In this document: one piece after another, positions 34,415-43,608 of the stretch
Layout of the letters: the number at the start of each line of letters is the position of its first letter
Numbering within the stretch: position 1 is the stretch's first letter
NCBI RefSeq assembly: GCF_013407855.1
Contig: NZ_JACBZH010000001.1
Span: 62,001 to 126,000, forward strand
Length of the DNA stretch: 64,000 nt
Direction of reading: 5' to 3'
Source: Actinopolymorpha rutila
GTDB lineage: Bacteria; Actinomycetota; Actinomycetes; Propionibacteriales; Actinopolymorphaceae
Notes under the pieces: generated by a model
What the model was told of the DNA's origin: nothing
Databases searched by the model: none
What the model saw: the letters and a program-made list of their open reading frames with translations, nothing else
Program-made: the position numbers and the translations under genes

Positions 34415-35350
34415 TCAGGGGCAGCGCACGACCTGTCCGGCGTACGCCAGTCCGCCGCCGAACCCGAACAGCAGCGCCGGCGCACCCGTCGGCACCTCGC
34501 CGCGTTCGACCAGCTTGGACAGCGCCAGCGGCACGCTCGCCGCGGAGGTGTTGCCCGACTCCACCAGGTCGCGGGCGAGCACGGCGTTCGTCGCGCCGAG
34601 CTGGCGGACGAGCGGCTCGATGATGCGCAGGTTGGCCTGGTGGGGTACGACCGCGGCGAGGTCCGCCGGGTCGACACCGGCCCGCGCGCACACCTCGCGG
34701 GCGATCGGCGCCAACTTCGTGGTCGCCCACCGGAACACCGACTGGCCCTCCTGGCTGAACACCGCCGGCTGACCCTCGATGCGTACCGCGTCGCCCAGCT
34801 CCGGCGCCGAACCCCACACGACCGGGCCGATCCCCGGCTCCTCCGAGCCGGTCACCACCGCGGCCCCCGCGCCGTCGCCGACCAGGATGCAGGTCGACCG
34901 GTCGGCCCAGTCGGTGACCTCCGACAGCTTCTCCGACCCGATCACGAGCGCGGTGCGCGCCGCACCGGCCCGGATGGCGTGGTCGGCGGTGGCCAGCGCG
35001 TAGCAGAACCCCGAGCAGGCGGTGTTGATGTCGTACGCAGCCGGTGCGGCGATCCCCAGCCGGGCGGCGACCCGGGCCGCCATGCTCGGCGACCGGTCGA
35101 CCGCCGTGCAGGTGGCGACCACGACCAGGTCGACGTCGCCCGCGGTGTGCCCACTGGCCGACAGCGCCTTCTCGGCCGCGGCGGCCGCCATCTCGTCCAC
35201 CGTTTCGGTCTCGGCGATGTGCCGGGTACGAATGCCGACCCTGCTCTGGATCCACTCGTCGTTGGTGTCGACGAGCCGGGCGATGTCGTCGTTGGTGAGT
35301 ACCTTCGGGGGCTGGTAGTGGCCCATGGCCACGATCTGCGAACCGCTCAT
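34415..35350 (-). CDS. beta-ketoacyl-ACP synthase III family protein
   Basis: A 311-residue KAS III enzyme with the full Cys-His-Asn triad: Cys112 in NTACSGFCYA, His237 in PHQANLRI and Asn267 in ESGNTSAAS. TNDEWIQSRVGIRTR near residue 30 is also typical. FabH starts fatty-acid synthesis by condensing acyl-CoA with malonyl-ACP. Paralogues supply starters for other acyl chains. No other fatty-acid synthesis genes are nearby, and the gene is coupled to an amidase, so this is probably a specialised paralogue. ATG 35350 has AAGGA upstream. Confidence 0.92.
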   Translation of the reverse strand: MSGSQIVAMGHYQPPKVLTNDDIARLVDTNDEWIQSRVGIRTRHIAETETVDEMAAAAAEKALSASGHTAGDVDLVVVATCTAVDRSPSMAARVAARLGIAAPAAYDINTACSGFCYALATADHAIRAGAARTALVIGSEKLSEVTDWADRSTCILVGDGAGAAVVTGSEEPGIGPVVWGSAPELGDAVRIEGQPAVFSQEGQSVFRWATTKLAPIAREVCARAGVDPADLAAVVPHQANLRIIEPLVRQLGATNAVLARDLVESGNTSAASVPLALSKLVERGEVPTGAPALLFGFGGGLAYAGQVVRCP

Positions 35351-36753
35351 CGGAGTCCTTCGCGTCGTCGGGTAGTTCCCAGGACGGCTGCCAACCGCCG
35401 CGCCCAGGCCAGCAGAGTCTCGTCGGCGCCGGGGCGGGCCACGCACTGCACGCCGACCGGCAAGCCGTCGACCAGGCCGGCCGGCACGCTCACCGCCGGC
35501 AGCCGCGCCTGCGTCCACGGCAGAGTCATCAGCGGGCTTCCGGTGGAGTCCAGACCTTCCGGGGCGGGTCCGGTCGCAGCGGGAGCGATCCACCCGTCGA
35601 TCCCCTCCGCGTCCATGCGCCGCACCAGGTCGTCGGCGAAGTGCCGGCGCCGCGCCAGCGCGTCCGCGTAGTCGGCGTCGGACACCTGCCGGCCGACGGC
35701 GATCGCGGCAGCTGTCAGCGGGTGGTAGCGGTCGGCGTACGTCGCGAACCAGCGCTCGTGCACCCGCGCGAACTCGAAGCCGTTGATCGTGCGGTTGCGC
35801 CGGTTGACCTCGTCCATCTCGTCCTGGTCGTCCAGCAGCCGGACGTGCCGTACGACATGGCCGGCGGCGATCAGCGTGTCCACCTGCGCGGCGAACGCCT
35901 GCCGCGCCGCCGTGGTCGCCTGCCGCAGGTAGGCGTCGCCGGGTACGCCGAGCACGGGCAGGGCCTCCGACGTTCCGTCGCCCTCCGGCAGACCGGCGTC
36001 CGGTCCGGCCACCAGGTCGGGGCACCAGTCCGTGCACAGGACGGCGGCCGCACGGGCCGCGGTGGCGACGTCGACGGCGAGGATGCCCACCGTGTCGAAC
36101 GTGGGTGCGTTCGACACCAGTCCGTCCGCCGGGATCCGGCCGTGGCCGGGCTTGAAGCCGACGATCCCGCAGTACGCCGCCGGCCGCAGTACCGAGCCCA
36201 CGGTCTGCGTACCCAGCGCCAGCGGGACCAGCCCGGCCGCCACCGCCGCCGCGGACCCGCTGCTCGACCCGCCCGGCGTGTGACCTGGCCGGTGCGGGTT
36301 CCGGGTGGGCCCTGGCGCCACGGACGCGAACTCCGCGGTCACCGTCTTGCCCGCCACCACCGCACCGGCGTTCCGGAGCCGGGTGACCGCAGCGCCCTCG
36401 GGACCGCCCAGCACCTCCGGCGGCAGCCGCGATCCGGCAGCCGTGGGCAGTCCGTCGACGTGGAAGATGTCCTTCACCCCGACCGGAACGCCGAACAACG
36501 CCGGGCGACCGGAACCGTGACCTGAGCGGGAGCGGTCCTGCATGGAAAGGTCGCGTTGCTCGCGGAGCTCGTGGAGCTCACGCCGGACGCGTTCACGCCG
36601 GCCGGGTTCGGCAACGAACGCGTGCAACTCGGAGGCGGCGTCGATCCGCGCGCACAGGGAGTCGGTGGACGCTGGATCGTCCGGGTCCAGGGCATGCCGG
36701 TCCAGCCCTGCCCGCATCTGCGCCATCTCCCCACAGTGCCACACATTCCACAC
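35347..36753 (-). CDS. amidase signature family enzyme
   Basis: A 468-residue amidase. The catalytic Lys is in GVPVGVKDIF (~residue 95). The Ser-rich GGSSSGSAAAVAAGLVPLALGTQTVGSVLRPAAYCG holds the cis-Ser and nucleophile Ser. GFKPGHGRIP follows. The nucleophile motif reads TVGSVLRPA where many relatives have GGSIRxPA. The start overlaps no upstream gene, and its stop overlaps the KAS III start by 4 bases, so the two are co-translated. The substrate amide is unknown. A start at MAQMRAG, nine residues in, is possible. Confidence 0.9.
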   Translation of the reverse strand: MWNVWHCGEMAQMRAGLDRHALDPDDPASTDSLCARIDAASELHAFVAEPGRRERVRRELHELREQRDLSMQDRSRSGHGSGRPALFGVPVGVKDIFHVDGLPTAAGSRLPPEVLGGPEGAAVTRLRNAGAVVAGKTVTAEFASVAPGPTRNPHRPGHTPGGSSSGSAAAVAAGLVPLALGTQTVGSVLRPAAYCGIVGFKPGHGRIPADGLVSNAPTFDTVGILAVDVATAARAAAVLCTDWCPDLVAGPDAGLPEGDGTSEALPVLGVPGDAYLRQATTAARQAFAAQVDTLIAAGHVVRHVRLLDDQDEMDEVNRRNRTINGFEFARVHERWFATYADRYHPLTAAAIAVGRQVSDADYADALARRRHFADDLVRRMDAEGIDGWIAPAATGPAPEGLDSTGSPLMTLPWTQARLPAVSVPAGLVDGLPVGVQCVARPGADETLLAWARRLAAVLGTTRRREGLR

Positions 36754-37229
36754 CCGGCCCCGTCGAGCCCGGCTGGGCGAACGCCGAGGCCCGCCAGCCG
36801 GATCCCGTCACGCCCGTCGTCACCTCGCGCGGTTGTCACCGGCCGGGTAGGAGCACCGCATCGACGCCCTCTTGTCGTCCTGCTCGCCGGCGCCGGCCGG
36901 GACGTGCGTATGGGTCGCCGCCCACCTCGAAGCGCGATGGCAGGTGGCTACGGACGGCCGGCAGTCGTCGGGTGGATCACCGACTGGTTCGGGGCACGCG
37001 GCTGTCCGGATCGGGACGCTGTGCGCGTTTCGCCCCGAATCACGGGACCCACCGGCCGCGTCCGGTCGGCCGTGGGGGCCGCGGTCGCCAGGTCCGCCCG
37101 ACCGGAAACGCGCCGACCTCCGGTTGCGCCGGAACGGAGGAGAAGAAAACGATAAGAAGACTCCGGACGGGCCAGGACCCGAATTCGGAGGGCGTGGGCC
37201 CGCAACCCGGCCGGCGCCGAACAACGAAA
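36754..37229. other. noncoding region between amidase and tRNA terminator
   Basis: About 475 bases without a convincing gene. The frames found here are short, basic and overlap one another. The stretch around 37138-37160 is A-rich compared with its surroundings. The amidase promoter should lie at the left end, but I see no clear -35/-10 pair. Confidence 0.5.
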
Positions 37230-37260
37230 AACTCTCCCGGTCGAAGGGACCGGGAGAGTT
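37230..37260 (-). terminator. Rho-independent terminator of tRNA-Leu
   Basis: A perfect 13-bp stem (37230-37242 and 37248-37260) with a 5-base loop is followed on the minus strand by a T-run. It lies 6 bases beyond the encoded CCA of tRNA-Leu. Confidence 0.92.
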
Positions 37261-37266
37261 CGAAGC

Positions 37267-37353
37267 TGGTGCGCGAGGGGGGAGTTGAACCCCCACGCCC
37301 TTGCGGGCACAGGAACCTGAATCCTGCGCGTCTGCCTATTCCGCCACTCGCGC
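37267..37353 (-). tRNA. tRNA-Leu (anticodon CAG)
   Basis: An 87-base class II tRNA. The acceptor stem GCGCGAG pairs with CTCGCGC, followed by discriminator A and an encoded CCA. The anticodon loop ATTCAGGTT lies between GCAGG and CCTGT. A long variable arm (TGCCCGCAAGGGCG) and T-arm GGGGGTTCAACTCCCCC are present. A tRNA-Leu next to fhaA is conserved in mycobacteria and relatives. Confidence 0.97.
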
Positions 37354-37677
37354 GCACTGCTGCACTTCGTCACACCGCGCAGCGGTGATCTGGAGCGCCT
37401 AGAGGCTAGCACGGGCCTACTGGCGACGTGGTCCCCAGCTCGCCACACTTGGTCCGATCGGTAGCACGCGGCCGACCGGGGGGCGCCTGCGTGTAGAACG
37501 TCACCTGGACCTGTGGCGGGTCTCCGGCAGCTCCCCGGACGGTTCCGTGACGGACCGGCGACGGCTCCGGTCGTACGCCCGAGAACCCACAGGAGGTGGT
37601 TGGAGTCAGCCCCACCCTGGAACGACAGTTACGATCGACGCGAACATGGCCGGCGCCGGTACGGGAAGGAGGTACCT
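37354..37677. other. noncoding region between divergent tRNA-Leu and fhaA
   Basis: About 320 bases holding the promoters of tRNA-Leu (minus) and the fhaA-pknB operon (plus). TACGAT at 37630-37635 is a candidate fhaA -10, with no good -35 at 17 bases. An ATG at 37646 is out of frame with fhaA. Confidence 0.45.
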
Positions 37678-38529
37678 GTGGGAGTCTTTCGACGCTTTGA
37701 GCGCGGCCTGGAAGGTCTCGTGACGGGAACCTTCGCGCGCGTTTTCCGCTCGGCTGTCCAGCCGGTCGAGATCGCCTCCGCGCTGCAGCGGGAGCTCGAC
37801 AACTCCGCTCAGGTACTGTCCCGTGACTCCAGCCTGGTCCCCAACGACTTCGTGGTCGAGCTGTCACCAAGCGACCACGAACGGCTAGCACCGTACGAGC
37901 AGACCCTCAGCAAGGAGCTCGCCGAGGTGGTGAGCCGGCACGCCAGCAACCAGAGCTACGCGTTCACCGGCCCGGTCACCGTCTCGTTCGACCGCCAGGA
38001 CGGTCTGTCCACCGGACGGTTCCGGGTCCGCAGCAGCGCCGTCGCCCAGGTGACACCCGGGCGCCGTCAACCCCGGCCGGACCGTCGGCAGGGCCCCGGT
38101 GGCCCGCCGCGCGGACCGGGTCAGGGCCCAGGTCAGAGACCGGGGCAGGGCCAGGGCCAGGGCCAGGGTGGGCCGGGGTACGCATCGTCGGGTAACGGCG
38201 GCCCCGGTCAGCGCCGGGCACCCGCGCCCGCTCCGTACCTCGAGGTCAACGGCCAGCGGCACCCGCTCGAGCCGCCGGGCGCCGTGCTGGGCCGGGGCAC
38301 CGAGGCCGACCTTCGCATCACCGACCCGGGAGTCTCCCGCCGGCACGCCGAGATCCGTGTCGTACAGGAAGGCCCCCGCTACACCGTCACCATCCACGAC
38401 CTCGGCTCCACCAACGGGATCGTGGTCAACGGGCAGCGCGTCGACTACGCGCCGCTTCGGGAGGGCAGTCAGATCCTGCTCGGCAACACGCTCCTCGTCC
38501 TGCGTCACCCGGACGGAGCGCAGCGGTAG
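37678..38529 (+). CDS. fhaA: FHA-domain protein FhaA
   Basis: A 283-residue protein. The N-terminal DUF3662 domain starts VGVFRRFERGLEGLVTGTFARVFRSAVQPVEIA. A Gly/Pro/Gln-rich linker (residues ~125-180) and a C-terminal FHA domain follow (LGRGTEADLRITDPGVSRRHAEIR, DLGSTNGIVVNG). FHA domains bind phosphothreonine. FhaA is a substrate of PknB and binds lipid-II flippase MurJ in mycobacteria. GTG 37678 has AAGGAGG upstream. It is the first gene of the fhaA-fhaB-pstP-rodA-pbpA-pknB operon. Confidence 0.95.
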   Translation: MGVFRRFERGLEGLVTGTFARVFRSAVQPVEIASALQRELDNSAQVLSRDSSLVPNDFVVELSPSDHERLAPYEQTLSKELAEVVSRHASNQSYAFTGPVTVSFDRQDGLSTGRFRVRSSAVAQVTPGRRQPRPDRRQGPGGPPRGPGQGPGQRPGQGQGQGQGGPGYASSGNGGPGQRRAPAPAPYLEVNGQRHPLEPPGAVLGRGTEADLRITDPGVSRRHAEIRVVQEGPRYTVTIHDLGSTNGIVVNGQRVDYAPLREGSQILLGNTLLVLRHPDGAQR

Positions 38530-39005
38530 TGTCCGAACTCACCCTCACCATCATCAAGCTGGGCTTCCTCGCGGTGCTCTGGCTGTTCGTACTGTCCGCC
38601 GTCTCGGTGATCCGTTCGGACCTGTTCGGCACCCGGGTCAGCGGATCGGCCAAGTCCGACCGGCCGCAGAAGAAGCCGGCCAAGCCCGCCAAGCCACCGC
38701 GGCGCAAGCGAGGGGAGCCCACGACGGCGGTGGTGGTCCAGGGGACGAGTTCGGGACTGCAGGTGCCGCTGGGCGACTCGCCGCTGGTGATCGGCCGGGG
38801 CGGGGAGTGCGAACTGCAGATCGACGACGAGTACGTCTCCACCCGGCACGCCGTGCTGCGACCGCAGTCCGGCTCGTGGTACGCCGAGGACCTCGGTTCC
38901 ACCAACGGCACCTTCGTGGGAGAGTCGCGCATTCACGGCCCGACCGCGGTCGGGCCCGGCATTCCTGTCCGCGTCGGCAAGACGATCATCGAGCTGTACA
39001 AGTAG
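38529..39005 (+). CDS. fhaB: FHA-domain protein FhaB
   Basis: A 158-residue protein with an N-terminal membrane segment (LTIIKLGFLAVLWLFVLSAVSVI), a basic linker and a C-terminal FHA domain (IGRGGECELQIDDEYVSTRHAVLR, DLGSTNGTFVG). It recruits phosphorylated division or wall proteins at the membrane (FipA in mycobacteria). The GTG start shares one base with the fhaA stop. Confidence 0.95.
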   Translation: MSELTLTIIKLGFLAVLWLFVLSAVSVIRSDLFGTRVSGSAKSDRPQKKPAKPAKPPRRKRGEPTTAVVVQGTSSGLQVPLGDSPLVIGRGGECELQIDDEYVSTRHAVLRPQSGSWYAEDLGSTNGTFVGESRIHGPTAVGPGIPVRVGKTIIELYK

Positions 39006-39140
39006 GCGCGCCACGATGACCTGCGAGGTTGTACGGATGAGCGGAGCGACGGCCGGGCTGCCCGGTGCCGTCCGGCGGGTCGGCCGTGTCCGGTCCCGCC
39101 GCGTCCACCTTCCGACCTCTCCCGGCCAAGAGAAGGCAGG

Positions 39141-40685
39141 ATGACGCTCGCGCTCCGGTACGCCGCCCGCACCGACGTCGGTCTCGGTCCGAAGAAGCGG
39201 AACGAGGACTCCGGGTACGCCGGTCCCTACCTCCTCGCGGTCGCCGACGGAATGGGCGGCGCGGTCGGCGGCGACGTCGCCAGTGCCATCACGATCACCA
39301 CGGTGCGTGACCTCGACGTCGCCGAGCACGCCGACCCCGACCAGGAGCTCACCCGGGTCGCGGGCGAGGCCAACTCGCGCATCGCCGCCCGGATCGAGAC
39401 CGAGCCCCACCTGGAGGGCATGGGCACGACGCTGACGGCGATCCTGTTCGACGGGATCGTCGCCCACGTCGCCCACATCGGCGACTCGCGCGCCTACCTC
39501 CTGCGCGGTGGCCGGCTGCGGATGCTCACCCACGACCACACGTTCGTGCAGAGCCTGGTCGACGAGGGCCGGATCACCCCGGAGGAGGCCGAGTACCACC
39601 CGCACCGGTCGCTCATCATCCGGGTACTCGAGGGCCGCCAGGACGCCCGTCCGGACATCCAGCCGATCGAGGTCGACCCGGGCGACCGGTTCCTGGTCTG
39701 CTCCGACGGCCTGGACAACGCCGGCATCAAGGACCCCGCCATCGCGGAGATCCTCGGCCGCGCGGCCACGCCGGAGGAGGCCGCGACCAACCTGGTCGAG
39801 GCGGCCCTGGACCACGGCAGCCCCGACAACGTGACCTGCGTGGTGGCCGACGTCGTCGACCCCGACCGCGACGGCGGACATGGTGCGGCCGCGGGCGCGA
39901 TCGCCCTGGTCGGCGCGGTGGCGGCGGTCGACCCGGAGGTGAGTTCGGGCGGCAACAGCGTCACCTCCTCCCACCCCACCTCCACCCACCAGGTCGTGGA
40001 CGACGAGGACGAAGACCTCGACGTCCGGACCGCCGACGTCGGCGCCGGTGTGCCCGGCGACGCCGACCGCGAGGAGGAGCTGCGCTACGCGCCGCGCCCT
40101 CCGCGCCGCCGGTTCCGCTGGCTGGTCCGCGGCCTGTGCATCCTCGCCGTGCTGGCGTTGCTCGTGGTCGGCGTCCGGTGGGCGTACGACTGGACCCAGC
40201 GGCAGTACTACGTCGGCGCCTATCCCACCGACGCGGCGGACCACGGCGACACAGGCACGCCCGCCCGGGTGGCGATCTTCCGCGGGATCTCCCAGCAGAT
40301 CCCCGGCCTGCGGGTGTCCCAGCTCTACGAGCTCGAGCCGCTGGCGCTGGCCAAGCTCCCGCAGTACCACCGCGAGCGAGTCTCCAGCACGATCGCGGCC
40401 AACGACCTCGGCGAGGCCCGGGCCATCGTCTCGATGCTGTCCGACGTCGCCCGCCGCTGCTCCGCCCAGGGCACTGCCAAGCCCACCCCCACTCCGACGC
40501 CCCGGCCCACCGGCAAGGCCACGGGCCGGCCGAGCCCCACGAAGACGCCGAAAGCAAACGCCGCCATGCCCTCACCGTCCGTCACCGAGACCCCGGCACA
40601 GTCCCGCGCGGCCGGCGCGCCCGACATCCCCCTCGAGTGTGACGGCGGCGAAGCCCCGACTCCGACCCCGACAGGTACGAAGTGA
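39141..40685 (+). CDS. pstP: PP2C-type Ser/Thr phosphatase PstP
   Basis: A 514-residue phosphatase. The PP2C domain (1-~240) has metal ligands in KKRNEDSGY, VADGMGGAVGGD, LTHDHTFVQ, VCSDGLDNAG and DHGSPDNVT. A hydrophilic linker leads to one membrane segment (~residues 327-350), then an extracytoplasmic domain of ~90 residues and a Thr/Pro-rich tail. It reverses PknB phosphorylation. The stop overlaps the rodA GTG by 4 bases. Confidence 0.95.
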   Translation: MTLALRYAARTDVGLGPKKRNEDSGYAGPYLLAVADGMGGAVGGDVASAITITTVRDLDVAEHADPDQELTRVAGEANSRIAARIETEPHLEGMGTTLTAILFDGIVAHVAHIGDSRAYLLRGGRLRMLTHDHTFVQSLVDEGRITPEEAEYHPHRSLIIRVLEGRQDARPDIQPIEVDPGDRFLVCSDGLDNAGIKDPAIAEILGRAATPEEAATNLVEAALDHGSPDNVTCVVADVVDPDRDGGHGAAAGAIALVGAVAAVDPEVSSGGNSVTSSHPTSTHQVVDDEDEDLDVRTADVGAGVPGDADREEELRYAPRPPRRRFRWLVRGLCILAVLALLVVGVRWAYDWTQRQYYVGAYPTDAADHGDTGTPARVAIFRGISQQIPGLRVSQLYELEPLALAKLPQYHRERVSSTIAANDLGEARAIVSMLSDVARRCSAQGTAKPTPTPTPRPTGKATGRPSPTKTPKANAAMPSPSVTETPAQSRAAGAPDIPLECDGGEAPTPTPTGTK

Positions 40686-42118
40686 GCGACACACAGCAGG
40701 CCAACTCCGTGCAGCCCCGCAAGCGCCGCGGCGCGGAGCTGGTCCTGCTCGTCCTCGCGCTCGGAGTCGGCGTCGGTGCGTACGCCATCGTCGGCGTCGC
40801 GGTGACCGGCCACGTCTCCCCGCAGATCGTGTCGTACGCCCTCGGCCTCGTCCTGCTGGTCGGCATCGCGCACCTCGTGGTCAGGTTCCGCGCGCCGTAC
40901 GCCGACCCGATCCTGCTGCCCTGCGTCGTCCTGCTCAACAGCCTCGGCCTGGCGCTGATCCACCGGCTCGACCTGTCCAAGGTCAAGGCGGCCCAGGACG
41001 CCGGCGAGGCGATGCCCCGCGTCGACGCTCCTGCCCAGCTCACCTGGACCGCGGTGGGTGTGGCGGCGTTCATCGCCATGTTGCTGCTGGTCCGCGACCA
41101 CCGCTGGCTGCAGCGGGCGACCTACACCGCGCTGTTCGGCGGTGTCGCGCTGCTGCTCCTCCCGCTGGTGCCCGGAATCGGCGTGCGCTTCCAGGGCGCG
41201 CAGATCTGGGTGCGCTTCGCCGGGCTGTCGTTCCAGCCGGGCGAGGTGGCGAAGATGCTGCTGATCGTCTTCTTCGCCGGCTACCTCGTGGTCAAGAAGG
41301 AGGCGCTGGCGCTGGCCGGGCGGCGGTTCCTCGCCATCGACCTGCCCCGCGGCCGCGACCTGGGCCCGATCGTGTCCGCCTGGCTGATCAGCCTGGCCAT
41401 CCTGGTCTTCCAGCGCGACCTGGGCACCGCGGTGCTGTTCTTCGGCGTCTTCGTGGTCATGTTGTACGTCGCGACCGAACGCCCCGGCTGGCTGTTCCTC
41501 GGCGGCACGATGTTCGTCGGCGGCGCGTGGTTCGCCTACATCGCCGCCACTCAGCTCCACATCTCGCAGTTCACCCACATCGCCAACCGCGTCAACGCCT
41601 GGTTGCACCCGTTCGACCCGGCCAACGCCGACGGCGCGTACCAGATCGTCCAGTCGCTGTACGGCTTCGCCTACGGCGGCCTGCTCGGCCGCGGGCTCGG
41701 TGAGGGCCACCCCACGCTGGTGCCACTGGCCAAGAGCGACTTCATCGCCGCGGTGATCGGCGAGGAGCTCGGCCTGACCGGGCTGATGGCGATCCTGCTG
41801 CTGTACGGCGTGATCGTCGAACGCGGCCTGCGCACCGCCCTGGTCTGCCGCGACCAGTACGGCAAGCTGCTCGCCACCGGCATCGCCACGGTCTTCGCCA
41901 TCCAGGTGTTCGTGGTGATCGGCGGCGTGACCAAGCTGATCCCGCTGACCGGCCTCACCACGCCGTTCCTGTCCTACGGAGGTTCCTCGCTGGTTGCCAA
42001 CTGGGCGCTGGTCGCCCTGATGCTCCGGATCAGCGACTTCGCGCGAAGGCCGGCCGCCGTGCTGCCTCCCGCGCCGACCGAAGATGCCCTGACCCAGGTA
42101 GTGGTGGTACGCCGGTGA
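40682..42118 (+). CDS. rodA: SEDS peptidoglycan glycosyltransferase RodA/FtsW
   Basis: A 478-residue SEDS protein with about ten membrane helices. LSFQPGEVAKMLLIVFFAGYL (mid-protein), the large extracytoplasmic loop with HPFDPANADGAYQIVQS, and SDFIAAVIGEELGLTG plus a late GLTTPFLSYGGSSL are typical. It polymerises lipid II with PbpA. The start overlaps pstP by 4 bases (GTGA). Confidence 0.96.
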   Translation: MSDTQQANSVQPRKRRGAELVLLVLALGVGVGAYAIVGVAVTGHVSPQIVSYALGLVLLVGIAHLVVRFRAPYADPILLPCVVLLNSLGLALIHRLDLSKVKAAQDAGEAMPRVDAPAQLTWTAVGVAAFIAMLLLVRDHRWLQRATYTALFGGVALLLLPLVPGIGVRFQGAQIWVRFAGLSFQPGEVAKMLLIVFFAGYLVVKKEALALAGRRFLAIDLPRGRDLGPIVSAWLISLAILVFQRDLGTAVLFFGVFVVMLYVATERPGWLFLGGTMFVGGAWFAYIAATQLHISQFTHIANRVNAWLHPFDPANADGAYQIVQSLYGFAYGGLLGRGLGEGHPTLVPLAKSDFIAAVIGEELGLTGLMAILLLYGVIVERGLRTALVCRDQYGKLLATGIATVFAIQVFVVIGGVTKLIPLTGLTTPFLSYGGSSLVANWALVALMLRISDFARRPAAVLPPAPTEDALTQVVVVRR

Positions 42119-42125
42119 TGTCTCG

Positions 42126-43577
42126 ATGAACCGTTCGATCCGCCGGATCGCGGTGGCCTTCATGGTGCTGTTCCTTGCCCTGCTGGCCAACGCCAACTAC
42201 ATCCAGGTCTTCCAGGCCTCAGACCTCAACGACCGCTCCGACAACAAGCGGGTCACGCTGGACGAGTACGCCCGGGAGCGGGGCCCGATCCTCGTCGGGG
42301 GCACCCAGGTCGCCTACTCCGTGAAGACCAAGGACGACCTGGTCTACCTCCGCAGGTACCGCGACCCGCAGTTGTACGGCCACCTCACCGGCTACTACTC
42401 CTACGTCCTCGGCCGGCGCGGCCTGGAGAAGGCGGAGAACTCCGTCCTGTCCGGGACCGACGACCGGCTGTTCGTCCGCCGGATCGTGGACCTGATCACC
42501 AACCGCAAGCCGCAGGGCGGCAGCGTCCTGCTGACGATCAACCCGAAGGCGCAGCAGGCGGCCTACGACGCGCTGGGCAACAAGCGCGGCGCCGTGGTCG
42601 CGATCGAGCCGTCGACCGGCAAGATCCTGGCGATGGTGAGCAAGCCGACGTACGACCCCAACCAGCTCTCCTCCCACAACGCCAACTCGATCCTGAAGGC
42701 GGCCAACAAGCTGCAGGACGACTCCAGCAACCCGATGGAGAACCGCGCGGCACAGCGCCGTTACCCGCCGGGCTCGACGTTCAAGCTGGTCACCGCGGCG
42801 GCGGCCCTGTCGAGTGGGCGCTTCAACCCCAACACCCAACTCCCCGCGCCGGCCGTGCTGGACCTCCCGCTGACCACGTTCAACATGAAGAACTGGCAGA
42901 ACGGCCTGTGCGGGCCCGCTCCGCAGGTCACCCTCACCGAGGCCCTGGCCACCTCCTGCAACACCGCGTTCGCCGGACTCGGACTCAAGGTCGGCGACAA
43001 GGCGTTGCGCCAGCAGGCGGAGAAGTTCGGCTTCGGCCAGGAGTACCTCCAGGACCTCAACGCCTCCACCAGCGTGTTCCCCTCGGAGCTGAACCCCCCG
43101 CAGCTCGCACAGAGCTCGATCGGCCAGTACGACGTCGCCGCCACGCCGCTGCAGATGGCGATGGTCTCCGCCGGCATCGCCAACGGCGGCAAGGTGATGC
43201 AGCCCTACGTCGTGGCCAAGGTGAGCGGGCCGGACCTGAAGACCCTCGAGGTGACCGAGCCCCAGACGCTGTCCCAGGCGGTGTCCGGGGACGTCGCCGG
43301 GCAGCTGACCAAGATGATGGTCAACGTCGTGGACCACGGCACCGGTGCGCCGGTGAAGATCGACGGGGTGTCGGTGGCCGGCAAGACGGGAACGGCTCAG
43401 ACCACGCCCGACAAACCGCCGTACGCCTGGTTCACGTCGTTCGCGCCGGCGAACGCCCCCCAGGTCGCGGTGGCCGTGGTCATCGAGCACGCCAACGTGG
43501 GGCGCAACGAGATTTCCGGCGGACAGCTGGCGGCCCCGGTGGCCAAGGCCGTGATGCGGGCGGTGATCGGGCGATGA
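42126..43577 (+). CDS. pbpA: class B penicillin-binding protein PbpA
   Basis: A 483-residue transpeptidase. An N-terminal membrane anchor (residues ~8-25) is followed by the dimerisation domain and the transpeptidase domain with motifs Ser217-Thr-Phe-Lys220, Ser277-Cys-Asn279 and Lys420-Thr-Gly-Thr. It cross-links peptidoglycan made by RodA. It starts 7 bases after the rodA stop with no strong ribosome-binding site, suggesting translational coupling. Confidence 0.96.
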   Translation: MNRSIRRIAVAFMVLFLALLANANYIQVFQASDLNDRSDNKRVTLDEYARERGPILVGGTQVAYSVKTKDDLVYLRRYRDPQLYGHLTGYYSYVLGRRGLEKAENSVLSGTDDRLFVRRIVDLITNRKPQGGSVLLTINPKAQQAAYDALGNKRGAVVAIEPSTGKILAMVSKPTYDPNQLSSHNANSILKAANKLQDDSSNPMENRAAQRRYPPGSTFKLVTAAAALSSGRFNPNTQLPAPAVLDLPLTTFNMKNWQNGLCGPAPQVTLTEALATSCNTAFAGLGLKVGDKALRQQAEKFGFGQEYLQDLNASTSVFPSELNPPQLAQSSIGQYDVAATPLQMAMVSAGIANGGKVMQPYVVAKVSGPDLKTLEVTEPQTLSQAVSGDVAGQLTKMMVNVVDHGTGAPVKIDGVSVAGKTGTAQTTPDKPPYAWFTSFAPANAPQVAVAVVIEHANVGRNEISGGQLAAPVAKAVMRAVIGR

Positions 43578-43608
43578 CGCCGCGACACCGTGTGAAGAGA
43601 GGTACGTC

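Noticed and set aside
37354..37430. tRNA-Leu flank as a mobile-element attachment site
   Set aside because: No integrase and no repeat of the tRNA 3' end were seen nearby, and the flank shows conserved synteny with fhaA.
37646..37680. ATG at 37646 as fhaA start
   Set aside because: It is out of frame with FhaA, and GTG 37678 has a strong AAGGAGG and matches the family N-terminus.
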